Source: Zasmidium citrigriseum
Lineage: Eukaryota > Ascomycota > Dothideomycetes > Mycosphaerellales > Mycosphaerellaceae
Assembly (NCBI GenBank): GCA_002786025.1
Contig: NHNW01000010.1
Span: 895,720-959,719, forward strand
DNA: 64,000 nt
Direction of reading: 5' to 3'
Part shown: one piece after another, positions 1 to 11,310 of the stretch
Numbering within the stretch: the first letter of the stretch is position 1
Layout of the letters: each line of letters begins with the position of its first letter
Notes under the pieces: model-generated
The model's database searches: none
Seen by the model: only the letters and a program-made list of their open reading frames with translations
Told to the model about the DNA's origin: nothing
Translations under genes and position numbers: made by a program

Positions 1-581
1 ATCATATCAATGATGTGCTGGCTGCCATTCTGCACCTGCAGGAGACGTACCGTTTCGAAGACCGCTACATTCTGGTTGGCCACTCTTGCGGTGCATGTCT
101 TGTCCTCCAAGTCGCCATGAAGAGGTATTGGGGCTCGCAGTACGAATCAACCCTCGCGCTGGAGATGAATGTCGTACCCCCCGTTGCGATTCTCGGCATT
201 GAAGGCCTGTACGATCTTGCCGCCTTGGTGAAGTATCACGACAGACTCTCACAGCCAATGTACCGCAACTTCGTCGAAAGCGCTTTCGGCCCGAACGAGG
301 CCGAGTGGGCGGCCGTCAGTCCGACTCACTCCAACTTCAACGACACTTGGGAGGAGGGCAAGCTGGTGGTCATTGCACATTCGCACAGCGATGAACTCGT
401 CGAGTGGGAGCAGCCAGAGTTGATGATGAACTCGCTCAGATCTCAGGGATTCAGAGATTCCGGATCAAGGAGGGCGAAGCTAATAGAACTGCAAGGCAAG
501 CACGATCAAGTGTGGAGCGAGGGACACGAAGTTGCGAGAGCCATCGAATGGACGATCAAGGAGTTCTCCAACTCGCATTGA
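1..581 (+). CDS. BNA7: Kynurenine formamidase (arylformamidase), 3' part
   Basis: The reading frame is open from base 3 to a TGA at 579-581; the N-terminus lies outside the window. The product is an alpha/beta hydrolase. The nucleophile elbow G-H-S-C-G-A is visible (Ser codon at 84-86), an acidic residue follows in HSHSDELVEWEQ, and a late G-K-H-D-Q-V-W supplies the catalytic His, in the usual Ser/Asp/His order. The VGHSCGA motif and the C-terminal GKHDQVW are characteristic of fungal Bna7 proteins, which hydrolyse N-formylkynurenine to kynurenine and formate in the cytosolic tryptophan-to-NAD pathway. About 190 residues are present. The missing upstream part should carry the HGG oxyanion motif. 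A different small alpha/beta hydrolase is possible but less likely. Confidence 0.8.
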   Translation, partial: HINDVLAAILHLQETYRFEDRYILVGHSCGACLVLQVAMKRYWGSQYESTLALEMNVVPPVAILGIEGLYDLAALVKYHDRLSQPMYRNFVESAFGPNEAEWAAVSPTHSNFNDTWEEGKLVVIAHSHSDELVEWEQPELMMNSLRSQGFRDSGSRRAKLIELQGKHDQVWSEGHEVARAIEWTIKEFSNSH

Positions 582-1072
582 TCGAATCGTTCTGGTTTCC
601 GAAGCATTCACTTAATTCAGTGAGCCATCACGGGCATGATGACGTTGGACAGAGGGAGCGTTGGACTTGTCATTTCGAGATACCCTATGTTTGATTCCTC
701 TATATCCCATTTGTCTTCAACAGTAACCAGGATTTGCAAAAGGACATCTTTGAAAACATGCTTATTATTACTACGCACGAAGGAAGTGGTCGGAGCCAAT
801 GACGCCAAGGTACTTTTTGACTTCTTCCCTGCCTCTGCGGTCAAGACAGCCACCCGAAGCTTACCAACACTAGCATTCGGCCATCCGGCGGGCTGCTTTC
901 CACGAAGGAACAGCAGATGATCTTTAGCTTCTTACTTCTGACTTGTCTGGGACGAATGCGCGAACGTGTATCCTTGCACCGAGTTAGGGCACTGCTTATG
1001 GTTCGGCGAATTTGACTTGATATATTGCTGGTCATCTCTTCAGCTCTCAGCTCCACAAGAAAGACAATCAAT
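582..1072. other. Intergenic region, no gene seen
   Basis: Short frames on both strands have no recognisable motif and no splice structure. It should hold the 3' end of the formamidase transcript and the promoter of the VOC-family gene. Confidence 0.5.
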
Positions 1073-1764
1073 ATGACAACAGCAGCAATGTCTTCATCCA
1101 ATGGTACACAGAAAGTGCTCTCGCCATCCAAGCTGGCACACATCGTGCTCCGCACCAACAAATTCGAAGCGATGAAGAACTACTACTGCACCTTCCTGGG
1201 TGGGCACGTTGTCCACGGAAACGAGTTCCTCGCTTTCATAACCTATGATGACGAGCACCATCGCATTGCTCTACTCGGGAATCCAAACTTGCAGAACAAT
1301 CCAGGAACGACGTCTGGTTTGGAACACATTGCATTTACATTTGATACTCTGCAGGATCTTTGTACGGCGTACAAGCAGAGAAAGGCGTTCGGTATCACGC
1401 CGGGATGGTGTGTCGTAAGTCATGTTTAAACCCGACTCGTTCTGCTATTACATACTGACAATGCTCCAAGAACCACGGCCCAACAACCTCCATGTACTAC
1501 CGCGACCCAGACGGCAACATGATCGAGACCCAAGTCGACAATTTCGACACCGCAGAAGAAGCAACGGCATCCATGCTGACGGATGACTTCAAACAAAACT
1601 CTTTTGGCGCGGACTTCGATCCGGAAGAACTGTGTCGACGGGTCGAGGCTGGCGAGGATGATGCGGAAATCAAGAAGAAGCCGAGTGTCGGGCCGAGAGG
1701 CTTGGAGGCTTTGAAGGGAATCAAGGAGAAGATGATGAGTGGGACGACGGGTGAGAAATTGTGA
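1073..1764 (+). CDS. VOC-superfamily (glyoxalase/extradiol dioxygenase fold) protein
   Basis: Two exons, 1073-1414 and 1471-1764, join to 211 residues. The 56-bp intron has a GTAAGT donor, a TACTGAC branch site and an AAG acceptor, and the splice is in phase. The start is the first ATG; a second in-frame ATG lies five codons on. The fold is indicated by HIVLRTNKFEAMKNYY near the N-terminus, LEHIAFTF in the middle and YYRDPDGNMIETQVDN after the splice, the usual layout of a vicinal-oxygen-chelate domain. His, His and Glu in these motifs are the expected metal ligands. Members include biphenyl-diol dioxygenase-like and glyoxalase-like enzymes; the substrate cannot be told from sequence. The stop codon abuts that of the convergent CFEM gene with no base between them. 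Confidence 0.85.
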
Positions 1765-2306
1765 TTAGGCGGCCGTCAAGGCAAGGATGATGCTGAGGAT
1801 AAGCAATATCGATGCCATTGACAAAGCTGTTGCGGATCCAGTGTATGGTTGAATGCTCCCACTTGGTGAAGGAGGCGTGACTGTTGTTCCGTTCGATGAG
1901 GAGTTGCTTCCAACCACTGGAACGGTGATGTTGAATTTCGAGCACACTTCTCCGAATAGCGTTGTAAATGCTGTCGAATCGTCAGCCCCATTATATCCCG
2001 AGTTCATCAATCAACTCACTGTAGAGGCTCTGACTCGGATTGCTACACTCCGTATTTGCACACGTCGAGATATTCGAAATGATGCCTGTCTGTCTCACGC
2101 AATGACAATACTGGTCGGCGTTCGTACAGTTGACGGATGCAATGGCCGGTGGATCACATGTTTTCTGTCGAGGCGAGCGTTAGTGGACATACCTCAAGTT
2201 CTGTGATGGCGATGCTTACGATGCATGGTGGCAGTTGCTGGGCTTGAGGCCCAACTTGAGCAAGGGCGGTGGAGACGAGAACAGCCCAAAGCATAGTGGA
2301 TTGCAT
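1765..2306 (-). CDS. CFEM-domain protein, probably GPI-anchored
   Basis: Three exons on the minus strand (2306-2220, 2164-2020, 1970-1765) give 145 residues. Introns are 55 and 49 bp; the first has donor GTAAGC and a CTAAC branch. An N-terminal signal peptide (MQSTMLWAVLVSTALAQ) precedes LPPCIKTC, the C-x3-C opening of a CFEM domain. Eight cysteines follow the family spacing: PPC, KTC, VNC, YCHC (two), STC, TEC and EVC. A Ser/Thr-rich segment and a C-terminal hydrophobic tail fit GPI-anchor addition. CFEM proteins are fungal cell-surface or secreted proteins; some bind haem and some act in host interaction. The haem-binding Asp is not evident, so haem binding is open. A shorter splice choice would need a 28-bp intron and was rejected. 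Confidence 0.85.
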
Positions 2307-3394
2307 GATGGAATCTCGGACGAGTCCTGGAAAGATGGTGATACTGACGAGAAAGCGACTTCAGCTTTGAAGGTTGAAGTCGAGCGGCAAAAGTGGCAGC
2401 GGCGGAAACGTTGAGAAAAGGGGATGGCTGGTGGATTTGGGGGCCAAAGAGTTTGGAAACATTGACGACGGATTTGGTGACATGAAGTCTGGCTTCGCTT
2501 TTGGTTCTTTGCAGCACTGGACTACATGAGGCACTGAGATCCAATATAGTTGACTTTCTTGCGATGTAGTGGGTTGCAATGTCTCGTTCCCGGGCCTTTG
2601 GTGCCGTTTTGAGGTGTCGAAAGCAGGCTTCAGTGCCGCCTTGAACGGTCAATTCTTGGAGATCGAGTCTCTCTGATTGTGAGAAGGCAGAGCAAGCGAA
2701 CGATGGTATCGAACACTTGATAATTCGCGAGAGAGACACGTAATAGATCGACGTATGGGGCGTTCGAGTGTAGGACGTTCGAGCAATACCGAGTCAAGCC
2801 TGCCAATCGAGACTTGCAAAGGGCTATCTGCAAAAGACACCGGCGAGAGAGAGTCACTATCACGTTGAACAGATCCCAGATGAAGTGAGGAGTGCTCCAT
2901 TCGATGAGTGATCCCCAAAGTCACAAGAGAGTCTAGTTGGAAACGAAGCTGGGAGGGAAGGGAAGCACACAAACCTTCGACAGGCAAGGTGAAGGAACAA
3001 CTGAAGGATCTAGTAGGACCCAGTATTGAGAGAAGTGAATACTCAAGTAAAAGTAAGAAGTGAAAGATCAACTGAAGGCAGTAGTAACAGCCAAGTGAAG
3101 AGAGCCTTCCTACCTGTTCTCCAATCCCCCGGAAAGATAATCCAGATCTATCCATCTACTCAATGCCTCTTTCAACGATCTCCAGGCGGAGAGCCTTCCA
3201 GATCGTGTCTCGCAGTATGGAATGGTGCTTCTTTGGCCTGGCAAACCGACATCTTGAGACATTCGTGAATGAGCCCGTAGATGCTCATCAGTGAATGCTG
3301 TGATGGCCTTCCATATATATGGACTGAGCCTTGCAGTGATGGAGAGGGCACCAGCGATCTAATCGCATAAGCAGGAAGAACTCACAAGCGACTA
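2307..3394. other. Intergenic region of 1.1 kb, no supportable gene
   Basis: Several overlapping 70-180 codon frames occur on the minus strand, rich in Ser, Arg and Leu, with no motif and no convincing introns. It presumably carries the promoter of the CFEM gene and that of the small gene at 3395. Confidence 0.5.
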
Positions 3395-3747
3395 ATGTCA
3401 AGACCAGGTTCCAACACTTCCAAAGAAGAGAAGCGCAAGTCAGGCGGCGGCGGTCGTCGTATTGACCCAAATCCAAATCCTAAGCCAGTTAGTACATCTT
3501 CATAACAATGTGAGGACTCACTACTGACCCAGTAAAGGACAACGCCGAACATCAAGTCGGCGAGGAAGTCTTCAAGAGAGACAGTACTGACGAAGACTTC
3601 GACATCAACGGTCCGACCTTCACAGTGACGGAACGCCAACTGCGCAGCAATGAATGGCAGTATAGGTTGAAGGATCAGAACCAGCAGCCGGTCAATAGCT
3701 CAGACGGAGGATGGTTCAAGGAGATACTCCTGAAGCGCAAGGAGTGA
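3395..3747 (+). CDS. Small hypothetical protein, 100 aa
   Basis: Two exons, 3395-3487 and 3538-3747, are separated by a 50-bp intron (GTTAGT donor, CTACTGAC branch, AAAG acceptor). The acceptor three codons earlier (CAG) would put a stop in frame, so the later AG is chosen. The product begins with a basic Gly-rich segment (KSGGGGRRIDPNPNPKP), then an acidic stretch, then a Trp-containing tail (NEWQYRLKDQ, GGWFKEILLKRKE). I do not recognise the family. Codon use and intron structure support a real gene. It lies 192 bp upstream of the DUF6594 gene on the same strand. Confidence 0.55.
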
Positions 3748-3939
3748 TTTGGATTGGGCGAGTCCTGGGATTACAAGCGGTCGCTACCCGGGGCGCGTGG
3801 AACGCCATGCAGGCTTTCATGTCGTACAGGCCGCAGGCTGAGCATGGGATGTACATAGCGCTCTTCAGAGTGACCGCAGTTCCTCGACTGAAAATCCGAG
3901 TCTTTCTCCAAATGCATCTCCACAGACACTCTCCCAATT

Positions 3940-5308
3940 ATGTCTTCTACCCAAGAGAAGAGCAGCGTAGATTCTCGTACTTTGAATGAGACAACCGATC
4001 GATCGTCATCAGAAGCGGCGTGCGATTTAGAGGCAGGCGTTCAGAGGCTGCCACGTCAGTATTAATGTGCGAGTACACCCTATAGTTGTGCTAACTTCCG
4101 TAAGGATGGCGGTTCAGATTCTGGCGCTCGTCTGTATCCTCCACAGCCGCATCATCCTCCGATTTGGAGCAGCAGCCCGATCCATGCCAATCTCTTACGA
4201 GAGCACGTCAGTGAGAGAACGCCGGACTGCATCGTCTATCGCTGACAGAAGCTTTAGTGGAGCGGTCACCCAAAGGCTATCCTCAGGTGGCCACCCTCCT
4301 TTGCAGCGATCACAACTTCCTGCAATTCCGCTCTTTCCGGTGCTTGCACACTCGGTTCGTGCTAGACCTACAGCGAGAGGTCGAAGTCCTGGAAGAAAAG
4401 CTCGATGAACTTGACGAGTTCGAAGCATCGCACGGGGACCCCGAGAAACTGATTTGCAAGTGGCGCGACGACAAATTCTCCACACCTGATAGCATTCAAG
4501 ACGAGAAGTTCCACAAGCGGTTTCGGAAGACAAGGCCCCAGATCCTGTCACAGTTGAAAGAGAAGCTCTTGGAATACGGTCAGTTGCCCCGTCTTGATGA
4601 TTCTTCAGCACGGCCTGAGCTGATGTGGACCTCAAGACAATATGCTCCTGAGGACCAGAGAGGTGTTGACGTTGCAGAAGCCGTCCACTGGAGACTATGA
4701 AAGCGTCAAAGACTGGTTTATGGGCGATAAGCCACTCGTCAAGAGTGAAAACCAGTTCATTCGGCACAAAGAGGACATCGTAACTCTTCGGGCCGGTAGA
4801 GAGAGCGCAACATTCGATTGTTGGGTGGAACGCATGGTGATTCGGTTGGACAAGATGCTCAAAGGGCGATTCAAATGGCACTTCATTCAGGTATGTTCAT
4901 GTACCCGCCGGAAGACCGAGAAGCTGACAAGGCCGAAAGAACGTCTTCTCGACCCCTGAGCTTCGCGAGAAAACAACCAACACTCGCATCCACTACTACT
5001 CTCCGCACCGACTCGACGTCCTTGTAAACGGCATCATCACATTCGTGATCTTCGTTCTGATGGTGCTCCCGGTGGTCGTGCTCTACGAGCTTTCCGATAT
5101 CGGGACTGCGAATCCCTTCGAAGCGATTGCCGTTCTCATCGTATTCACTCTCCTATTCGGATGCGCGATGTCAGGATTGACCGGAGCAAATCGCCAAGAG
5201 CTGTTCGCTGCGTCAGCTGCATACTGTGCAGTTCTCGTGGTCTTCATTGGAAATTTCTCGCCGCAGACTGTCAGTGTCGAAGGCCCGGTACACATGCTCG
5301 ACGGCTGA
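3940..5308 (+). CDS. DUF6594-family membrane protein
   Basis: Five exons (3940-4054, 4105-4206, 4258-4578, 4637-4890, 4940-5308) join in phase to 386 residues. Introns are 49-58 bp with GTCAGT or GTATGT donors. The N-terminus is Ser-rich and disordered. The conserved part starts with ERSPKGYPQVATLL and continues through FLQFRSFRCLHTR, followed by an acidic coiled coil (VEVLEEKLDELDEFE), an STGDYESVKDWF segment and a C-terminal block of three hydrophobic helices (IITFVIFVLMVLPVVVLY, FEAIAVLIVFTLLFG, YCAVLVVFIGN). This layout is that of the fungal DUF6594 family, whose function is unknown. The family is often expanded in plant-associated moulds. Without the 4579-4636 intron the frame ends prematurely, so that splice is required. 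Confidence 0.85.
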
Positions 5309-5698
5309 GCGTGTGCCGTGGACTGCGCAGAAGATCAGGAAAGGGGACATCCTTCAGGGCCTCCGAATCGCAAGCAGAGACTGAGAGATCGGGAGCGACT
5401 TGATGATATCTTTCGGACTTCGCATGGATGATGATGGCATGTTCTGTAGAGTAACGAGACTGGATGGATGAACTTGGAAAAGGCAGGATCGATAGGAAAG
5501 AGTTGGGAGTGAAGTCAAACGGCAGGATTCGTCCGAGAAACAAAGTTCATCGGCCGCCAAGCCCTCTCCTTGACCTCACCTCTTCCCACCGACACATCCA
5601 CCAATACAATCGATCAAGACTTTTATCATTGGCTCAGATATACGAGCATATTCTAAAGAAGCTAATGTTGCTGGAACTATCGCCAAACAACGAGCTTC
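5309..5698. other. Intergenic, shared 3' ends of convergent genes
   Basis: No coding signal is visible. The DUF6594 gene and the glutamate-cysteine ligase gene converge here, so this is the 3' UTR and terminator space of both. Confidence 0.5.
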
Positions 5699-7973
5699 TT
5701 ATGTCTCTCGACACTGCCCAAGCATCTGCTTCGCATACCCATCCCTTCCCTCATGAACCGTAATCCTCTCGGCCGCCTTGACCAAGTCGTAAGCCATAGA
5801 GTGTGACACCGCGCTATCCTTCTTATACTCGGGGTGATCTCGCACGAAGTGTCGAATCCACTTCGCGGCAGTCCACAACTCTCCATTCGCTCGTCCCCGA
5901 ATCAAAGCCAAGTACTGAGCAAGCTCGCACCTCGTCTCCACGTCGACATTGACGCTGTCGAGGTAGGACTCCACCAGCGGGATAAGTCCAGGGAAACCTC
6001 CATCAGCTTTACCGTTGATGATCTCGTCAACAGTCATAAGCTCGTATTCGTCTTCCACCGGTCCAGGAGTGTGGGGCCTGCTGGGCTGAGGCGTATTGGG
6101 ACTGGATCTTGGCGATGATGTGCCATTTGCTTTTCCGGATCGCTTTGGCATTGGATCCTTCCTGAAATAGAACTTCTCGTTCAGCACCGCATCCCTCTTG
6201 TGTGCAGTCTCCATGTTCTCCGTCGTCCGTGGAATGGGGAGGTAGAAGTTGAGATCGAAGCTGAGGATGGCCCGCGTGATGAGCACGACGAAGACTGAGA
6301 ATGCCGCGTTCTCGAAGTCCGTGATCTGGATCTCCATTGGCCGCACTTCAACCCGCCAACCGATGTCATTACCAGGTGGCGGTGGCTTGAACCGCATATG
6401 TTGCCAATTGGTGCTCTGTAGATTCTCGAAATGATCGGTCTTGTTCAAATCCAGCTCCTTAAGATCTTCGGCGAAGACTACGATTGGATCTCGGATGAAC
6501 AGATGCGCAAAATGCGTGGCCAGGAGATCGTCCATGCCACCTTCGACCAATCTCGCCTTGAGCTTCTCATCGACAACGAGGTCCGGATCCAGGTATTCAG
6601 GCCGCAGCCGAGGATCTTGCGAGATGTACGTACTGTTGCTTGCATATCTCGATTTAGGAATCCGCCAGCGGTCGTGCTCGAGTGGCTTCTCGCCAAGCTC
6701 CTCTGGGGTTCGATCATCGACTGCTGCGCTGATCTGGTTCCACCGCACATCAGTGTCTGCAAGAAAGCCTTTATAGATTGGAGTCGCAGCAGTCAAAGCG
6801 AGCAGAATGGGTCCAAGTGGCGATAGCTGATCGTACATCTTCCGCCCTTCGGCAATGTTAGTCGCTTGAAAGGTGATCTGCAGACAACACGAGCCCATGC
6901 CAAACGCCATGGCGTCCATATAGATGCAGTCGTCCTTCGCAGCACCGTTTCGAACGTCACCATCCTCTGGCCACTTGTGAAGATCGTAGTTGACAGTCGG
7001 GTCTTTCCACGGCTTGGCTGTCTTCTCATCATGGAAAACAGGAACGTTGAGTTCTACTTTCCTCCCTCTTCGCCATCTTATGTTGGCCGCCAGCGTCGGG
7101 AACCGGATGTGAGGATTGGCAATCTCGTCGGGGACGAATTGAGATCGAAGCTTCGGGCCAGAAGGTTCGTAATAAGGAGTGATTGACTTGCGGTCGCCCA
7201 GCATGGGGAAGGTTGTCAAAGTGACTGGGTACTCGCATTCGAACATGTGGTCCTGTGCAATCTGTCGTCTTCGAAGATGTCAGATCTGATCATAAATGAG
7301 TTTCTCTCATCTCACCTCCACTTCATATCTTGCTCAACGTCGAGCAGGTCTTTGAAGCCAATGCCCCATGGTCGTCCCGGAGTGGCTTCAAGCATGAAGC
7401 GACCGAACTCTGGGTGGAATGTTGGCGCCGATCGAGCGTTCCTGGATCCGTCAGATAAAACCGCATGGTCATCATCTGGGTTCTATACTTTGCCTCGCCA
7501 CGTGCAAGATCTGGTACGCCACCACCCTGCTTCAGCAACTCGGCATCATTCGCCAATGCCTCAAGAATGTCGGCTTGCCGAAGCGAAAGCTTGACCTCCT
7601 TCTTCTCATCGTCGAAAGAGACGACGAGATACTCGATCTAGAGATCCATTAGCGCAATCATTACCACCGGTTCTACAATGCTTACCATACCTCATCTCCC
7701 CACAGAAGCGCATCCCGCTCTTTGCCTTTGGCGCGGTTCCATATTGCCAGGAGTTGCTGCAGTCGCCACCATCAGTCGCCGCGATCTTCTCTCACACCTT
7801 CCATCCTTATAACAACATACCTCAATACCCCACTCCCTCACATGCTGAGCGACCTTCTTCGCCTCCGGCCAATCCAGCGGCGTACCGACAGCACTGCAAA
7901 TCAGGTATCAACACACATCAAAAACGGCCCTGCAGCGAAATGCAATGCGGGATGTTGCGTACAGTAGTCCCAT
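5699..7973 (-). CDS. GSH1: Glutamate-cysteine ligase (gamma-glutamylcysteine synthetase)
   Basis: Six exons on the minus strand (7973-7963, 7893-7821, 7756-7691, 7637-7489, 7441-7316, 7268-5699) give 664 residues, close to the usual length for fungal enzymes. The first exon is only 11 nt (MGL plus two bases). The N-terminus reads MGLLAVGTPLDWPEAKK, then ALLWGDEIEYLVV, with the Glu residues that bind metal and glutamate, TFHPEFGRFMLEATPG, and MDAMAFGMGSCCLQITFQ, all hallmarks of the eukaryotic GCS family. It joins glutamate and cysteine with ATP, the rate-limiting step of glutathione synthesis in the cytosol. A low-complexity Ser/Pro insert (SSPRSSPNTPQPSRPHTP) interrupts the C-terminal third and is probably a surface loop. 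All splice phases agree. The 5' side has 1.65 kb free of genes. Confidence 0.95.
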
Positions 7974-9623
7974 GTTTTGCAACTGCTCTTCTCGGTAAAG
8001 CGTCCAAAACTTGTGCTACCGCCCTTCGTAGGTTCTGCCCAATGGATGGTTCTCTCGGCGCAGCAGCAGCGGCAAGTAGGAGAGAAGATCAAGCGCCTCT
8101 TTGCTTTCTCTCTTCCGGCGAGCGAAATCTCCTTTCAACGCAGGCCGACCGAATTAGCGCGCCGCGCCCTTTCTGACGTGCTGATGCGATGCAGCCTATT
8201 ACTGTGCTTCCTTATCGCCGCATGGTGGGCGCATGCATGTGTAATAATTTCGAAGCGTGTTGAAGGTGGGGTCGTTCCGCGCGCGCGACAGAGATCTTCC
8301 TCAGGCGACGGGCGAAGAGTCTTCCTCGCGGTCAGGTGAGGAAAGGGGGGAGGGAGTATTGGCGGGATTCTTGTACAAATGCATTGACGACGTATGGCTG
8401 GAAGAAGACCTTCTAATCACCAGACTGTGCTAATGCTCGTGTAGACGCGAGGCAGAGAATCGCGGCATTCGAGTGCGAGGCGTTGAAAGTGGATTACAAA
8501 CCATGATGCCATCCATCCGTCCCTCTCCCGCTGCCGTGCCGACTGGACGACCTCACCTCACTCACTCACCCTCGAGCTTCACATGCTAGGTATACGCGCT
8601 GCAGGAGTCAGCAGAGGGCCGACTACATGTATCCATCCTGATCACCTTCGGTGCACACAACGCGTCACACGCCGTCCTCTGCGCTGACAGCTCCGTCTCA
8701 CCACCCACACCCGTCCGAACCATTCGATTAGCCCGTTGTACAGGCCTGCCGCCGATCTGCGGACAGCCACTGCGCTGACAGCTCGTACCTGCCTTCGGTG
8801 CCATGGTACCCATATTCGCACCACCTCCCTCCGGTCATCTGCCGCATCGGATCTGCGTCCTGCCAGCTCACAGATCTCATCAATCCGTTGATGAAACGCT
8901 CCCCACCCGCATTCCAAGTCTGTATCACCCACCTGTCAAAGAGGGCAATTGCAGCTCGAGTTGCGATGCAGCCATCGATCTGCTCGCTCTCTCACCGTGC
9001 GTGGCGTCACGCCGTACGACCTTTGGGCAGCCGTGATCCAGCTCAACGTTGCAGTCTCGAACAGTCTGGCCATTCTCAGTCTATGTACACCGCTCGTCAT
9101 CTTTTCCGCTCATTCTGCTGCACAAAGGCAGCCACAAGACCACCGCTTGCATGAGCGCACACACACTACACGCCATTCTGACGCAATCGCCCTCAAAATA
9201 AAACGCCCGTTCCATGCACGCTGTTGGGCCCTAATAGACCCAGGTGGTATAACCATGCCGAAATATCGTGAAACGCCTCCATCCCACCCACTCAAATTCG
9301 TAAAAGGCCTTCGTTTCAGGCCGTGATGGCCGATTCCCCAGAAAACAAACACCAAGGCTTCCAGGCCACTGCGCGGGACATCATGTGCCAGGGCCATGTA
9401 CATTCGTAGCGTCTAATAACGCTGAGTAACTTTTCGTCGTTGCACGGAGAGCTTGCCAGCCTCCTCTCCGTCGACCTCTAAAAAGGCCAAAAGCGCCATG
9501 GGTATCGCTGAAAGGCATGCAAAATTCGCAGCAAAAACAATGCTCCAGAAGGAAATCGTGTCAAGACCCCGGAAAAGAGTGTTGTTGCACATGTCGAAAA
9601 ATGTTGGTGCGCGTAAATGATGT
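7974..9623. other. Intergenic region of 1.65 kb upstream of the glutamate-cysteine ligase gene
   Basis: It contains only short Arg/Ser-rich frames on both strands without motifs. It should contain the promoter of the ligase gene and the 3' UTR of the GATA-factor gene. I could not single out a regulatory site with confidence. Confidence 0.5.
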
Positions 9624-11310
9624 TCACTGTGGCATATTTTCCTTTGGTCGAAGATTGGAACTGCCGACGTTGGCGTTCTTGTTCGCCCCGTTGTTCTTGC
9701 GTGTAAGCTTGGCATAGTGCAGGCCACACGCATTGCACAAGGTCCTCGCACCGTCTGGACCGCGTCGCCATTCCGGTGTTTCAGCGCGGTTGCAGCTGTG
9801 GCAACGTCCTGGAGGAGCGGCACGGCCTCTTCGCTTTTTGGTGTCGACGCCAGCGAATCCGCTCTGCTTGTTCTCATCGACTTCCGGTGGATGCTGCTCA
9901 GGTTGAGGTGCTGGTGCTTCGCTGAATGCCTTGTGGTGTTGCTGGTCAGCAGCCTGCTGTTCGTAAACAGCTTGTTGTGCAAGAATGACTTCTCGAATCT
10001 TCAGTAGCGACTCCAGCTGAACACGTGATTTGGCAACCATGTCGTCAACTTCGACGATGCTCGGAAGCGTGGAGATTGAGGCTCCAGACCGCTGAGTCTG
10101 ATGCATACGATCTCCATATCGACGGGAGAAGTCACCGAGATGGGCACTGGCAGAAGAGATCTAAATGCAAAATCAGTACTGGGTTTGACATGACTCGATG
10201 CTGAAACTTACATCATTGAGAGCCATTTCCAGATCGTAGAAATCCAGATGTCGTTTGACGTTGTCACCAAACGGCGCTTGGCCACGATCATCGTATCGTG
10301 ATGCATTTTCCGATTTCCAGCCACCGGCACTTGCGTGCGGTGCACCATAGACCGACGAAGGCTGGTAGATTGGACCAGAGGCAGTGCTAGAGGGAGGTGT
10401 GGGGTTGCCATATCGCGGAGGATACTGCGTATAACCGTAAGGAAAGCTGCTCGGCGGGCCCATTGAGCCACCGGGTGCTTGTGAGGACGAGTGCTCATAA
10501 GGGGCAGGAGGTTCCGGAGCACGAGAATATATTGAAGACGGAGGCGGACGAGATGCTGGCTGCGACGTTTGGAGGTTAAGCGGAGCTTTCGATTCGTGAA
10601 TTGGTGGATACGCGGCAGGTGTGCGTGCTGCTTCCGAGGTTGGCGGATGAGCTGGCTGGGGAGGCTGTTCTGAGCGATACTGCGAGAAGTGCGAGTAGCT
10701 GTCCCTGGTGGAGAATGAACTCGGGGGTCCTTGGGGAGGCTCCATTGGGTAAGATCGCCTCGAGGTTGAAGATGGCGATGCAGGAGCAGTAGATTGCGGA
10801 GGCGGTAGATGCGAGGGCTGCAAAGATGGAGGTGGCGGCGGAGCAGACGCAAAACTTGTTTGGCTGTCCACGCCTAAGGCCTCCGAGATGGAGGGAAGCG
10901 ATTGCCTCGTTGTCTGTTTGGCACCATCCTTCTCATTTTCGCTGGTCCGTCGTGACTCAGGCGGGGTATGAACAGCGGCATGACTTGCTGCCCAGGTGTT
11001 TGCGTGCTGTGCTGGCGGTGGTGGACCATGAGCGTGACTGTATGGTGGCGGAGGGCCCGGCGGATAGTGATAGGTGGGACTGGCACCAGCACTGGTCGAC
11101 AAACTTTGCGGCGTGCCAGTATTGCGGCTTTGGTACGCGGCTTCTTCCTCGCGCTTGACCTTGTCCACGTCCAGATAGCTCAGGGCGGGCAATTGCGGTC
11201 TGAAAGGAAGGTAGGTCAGCACCATGTTGTCAATGAGTAGAGATGGGATCGCAATATCGAGATACAAGAATGACAAGCCGGCGAACGTACCGTCGGTTCG
11301 AGGCATCCAT
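9624..11310 (-). CDS. nsdD: NsdD-like GATA-type zinc-finger transcription factor
   Basis: Three exons on the minus strand (11310-11291, 11199-10212, 10160-9624) give 514 residues. The first exon is 20 nt in a strong CCGCCATGG context and reads MDASNRR. The middle is a long Pro/Ser/Tyr-rich disordered region. A helical segment follows (HLDFYDLEMALNDISSASAHLGDF, then AKSRVQLESLLKIREVILAQQ). The single C-terminal zinc finger has the C-x2-C-x18-C-x2-C pattern (CHSC at about residue 456, later CNAC), with TPEWRRGPDG and LHYAKLTRK, and a short tail. One C-terminal finger with this wording and tail matches NsdD of Aspergillus and SUB-1 of Neurospora, nuclear regulators of sexual development and light response. 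Reading through the first intron would give an alternative N-terminus at 11306. Confidence 0.9.

Noticed and set aside
2165..2192. 28-bp intron in the CFEM gene
   Set aside because: Too short for a fungal intron; the 55-bp intron 2165-2219 keeps the CFEM cysteine pattern and has a branch site.
2194..2739. 181-codon minus-strand frame
   Set aside because: It overlaps the first exon of the better supported CFEM gene in another frame and has no recognisable feature.
10208..10852. 214-codon minus-strand frame
   Set aside because: Shadow of the nsdD-like gene's Pro/Ser-rich region in another frame.
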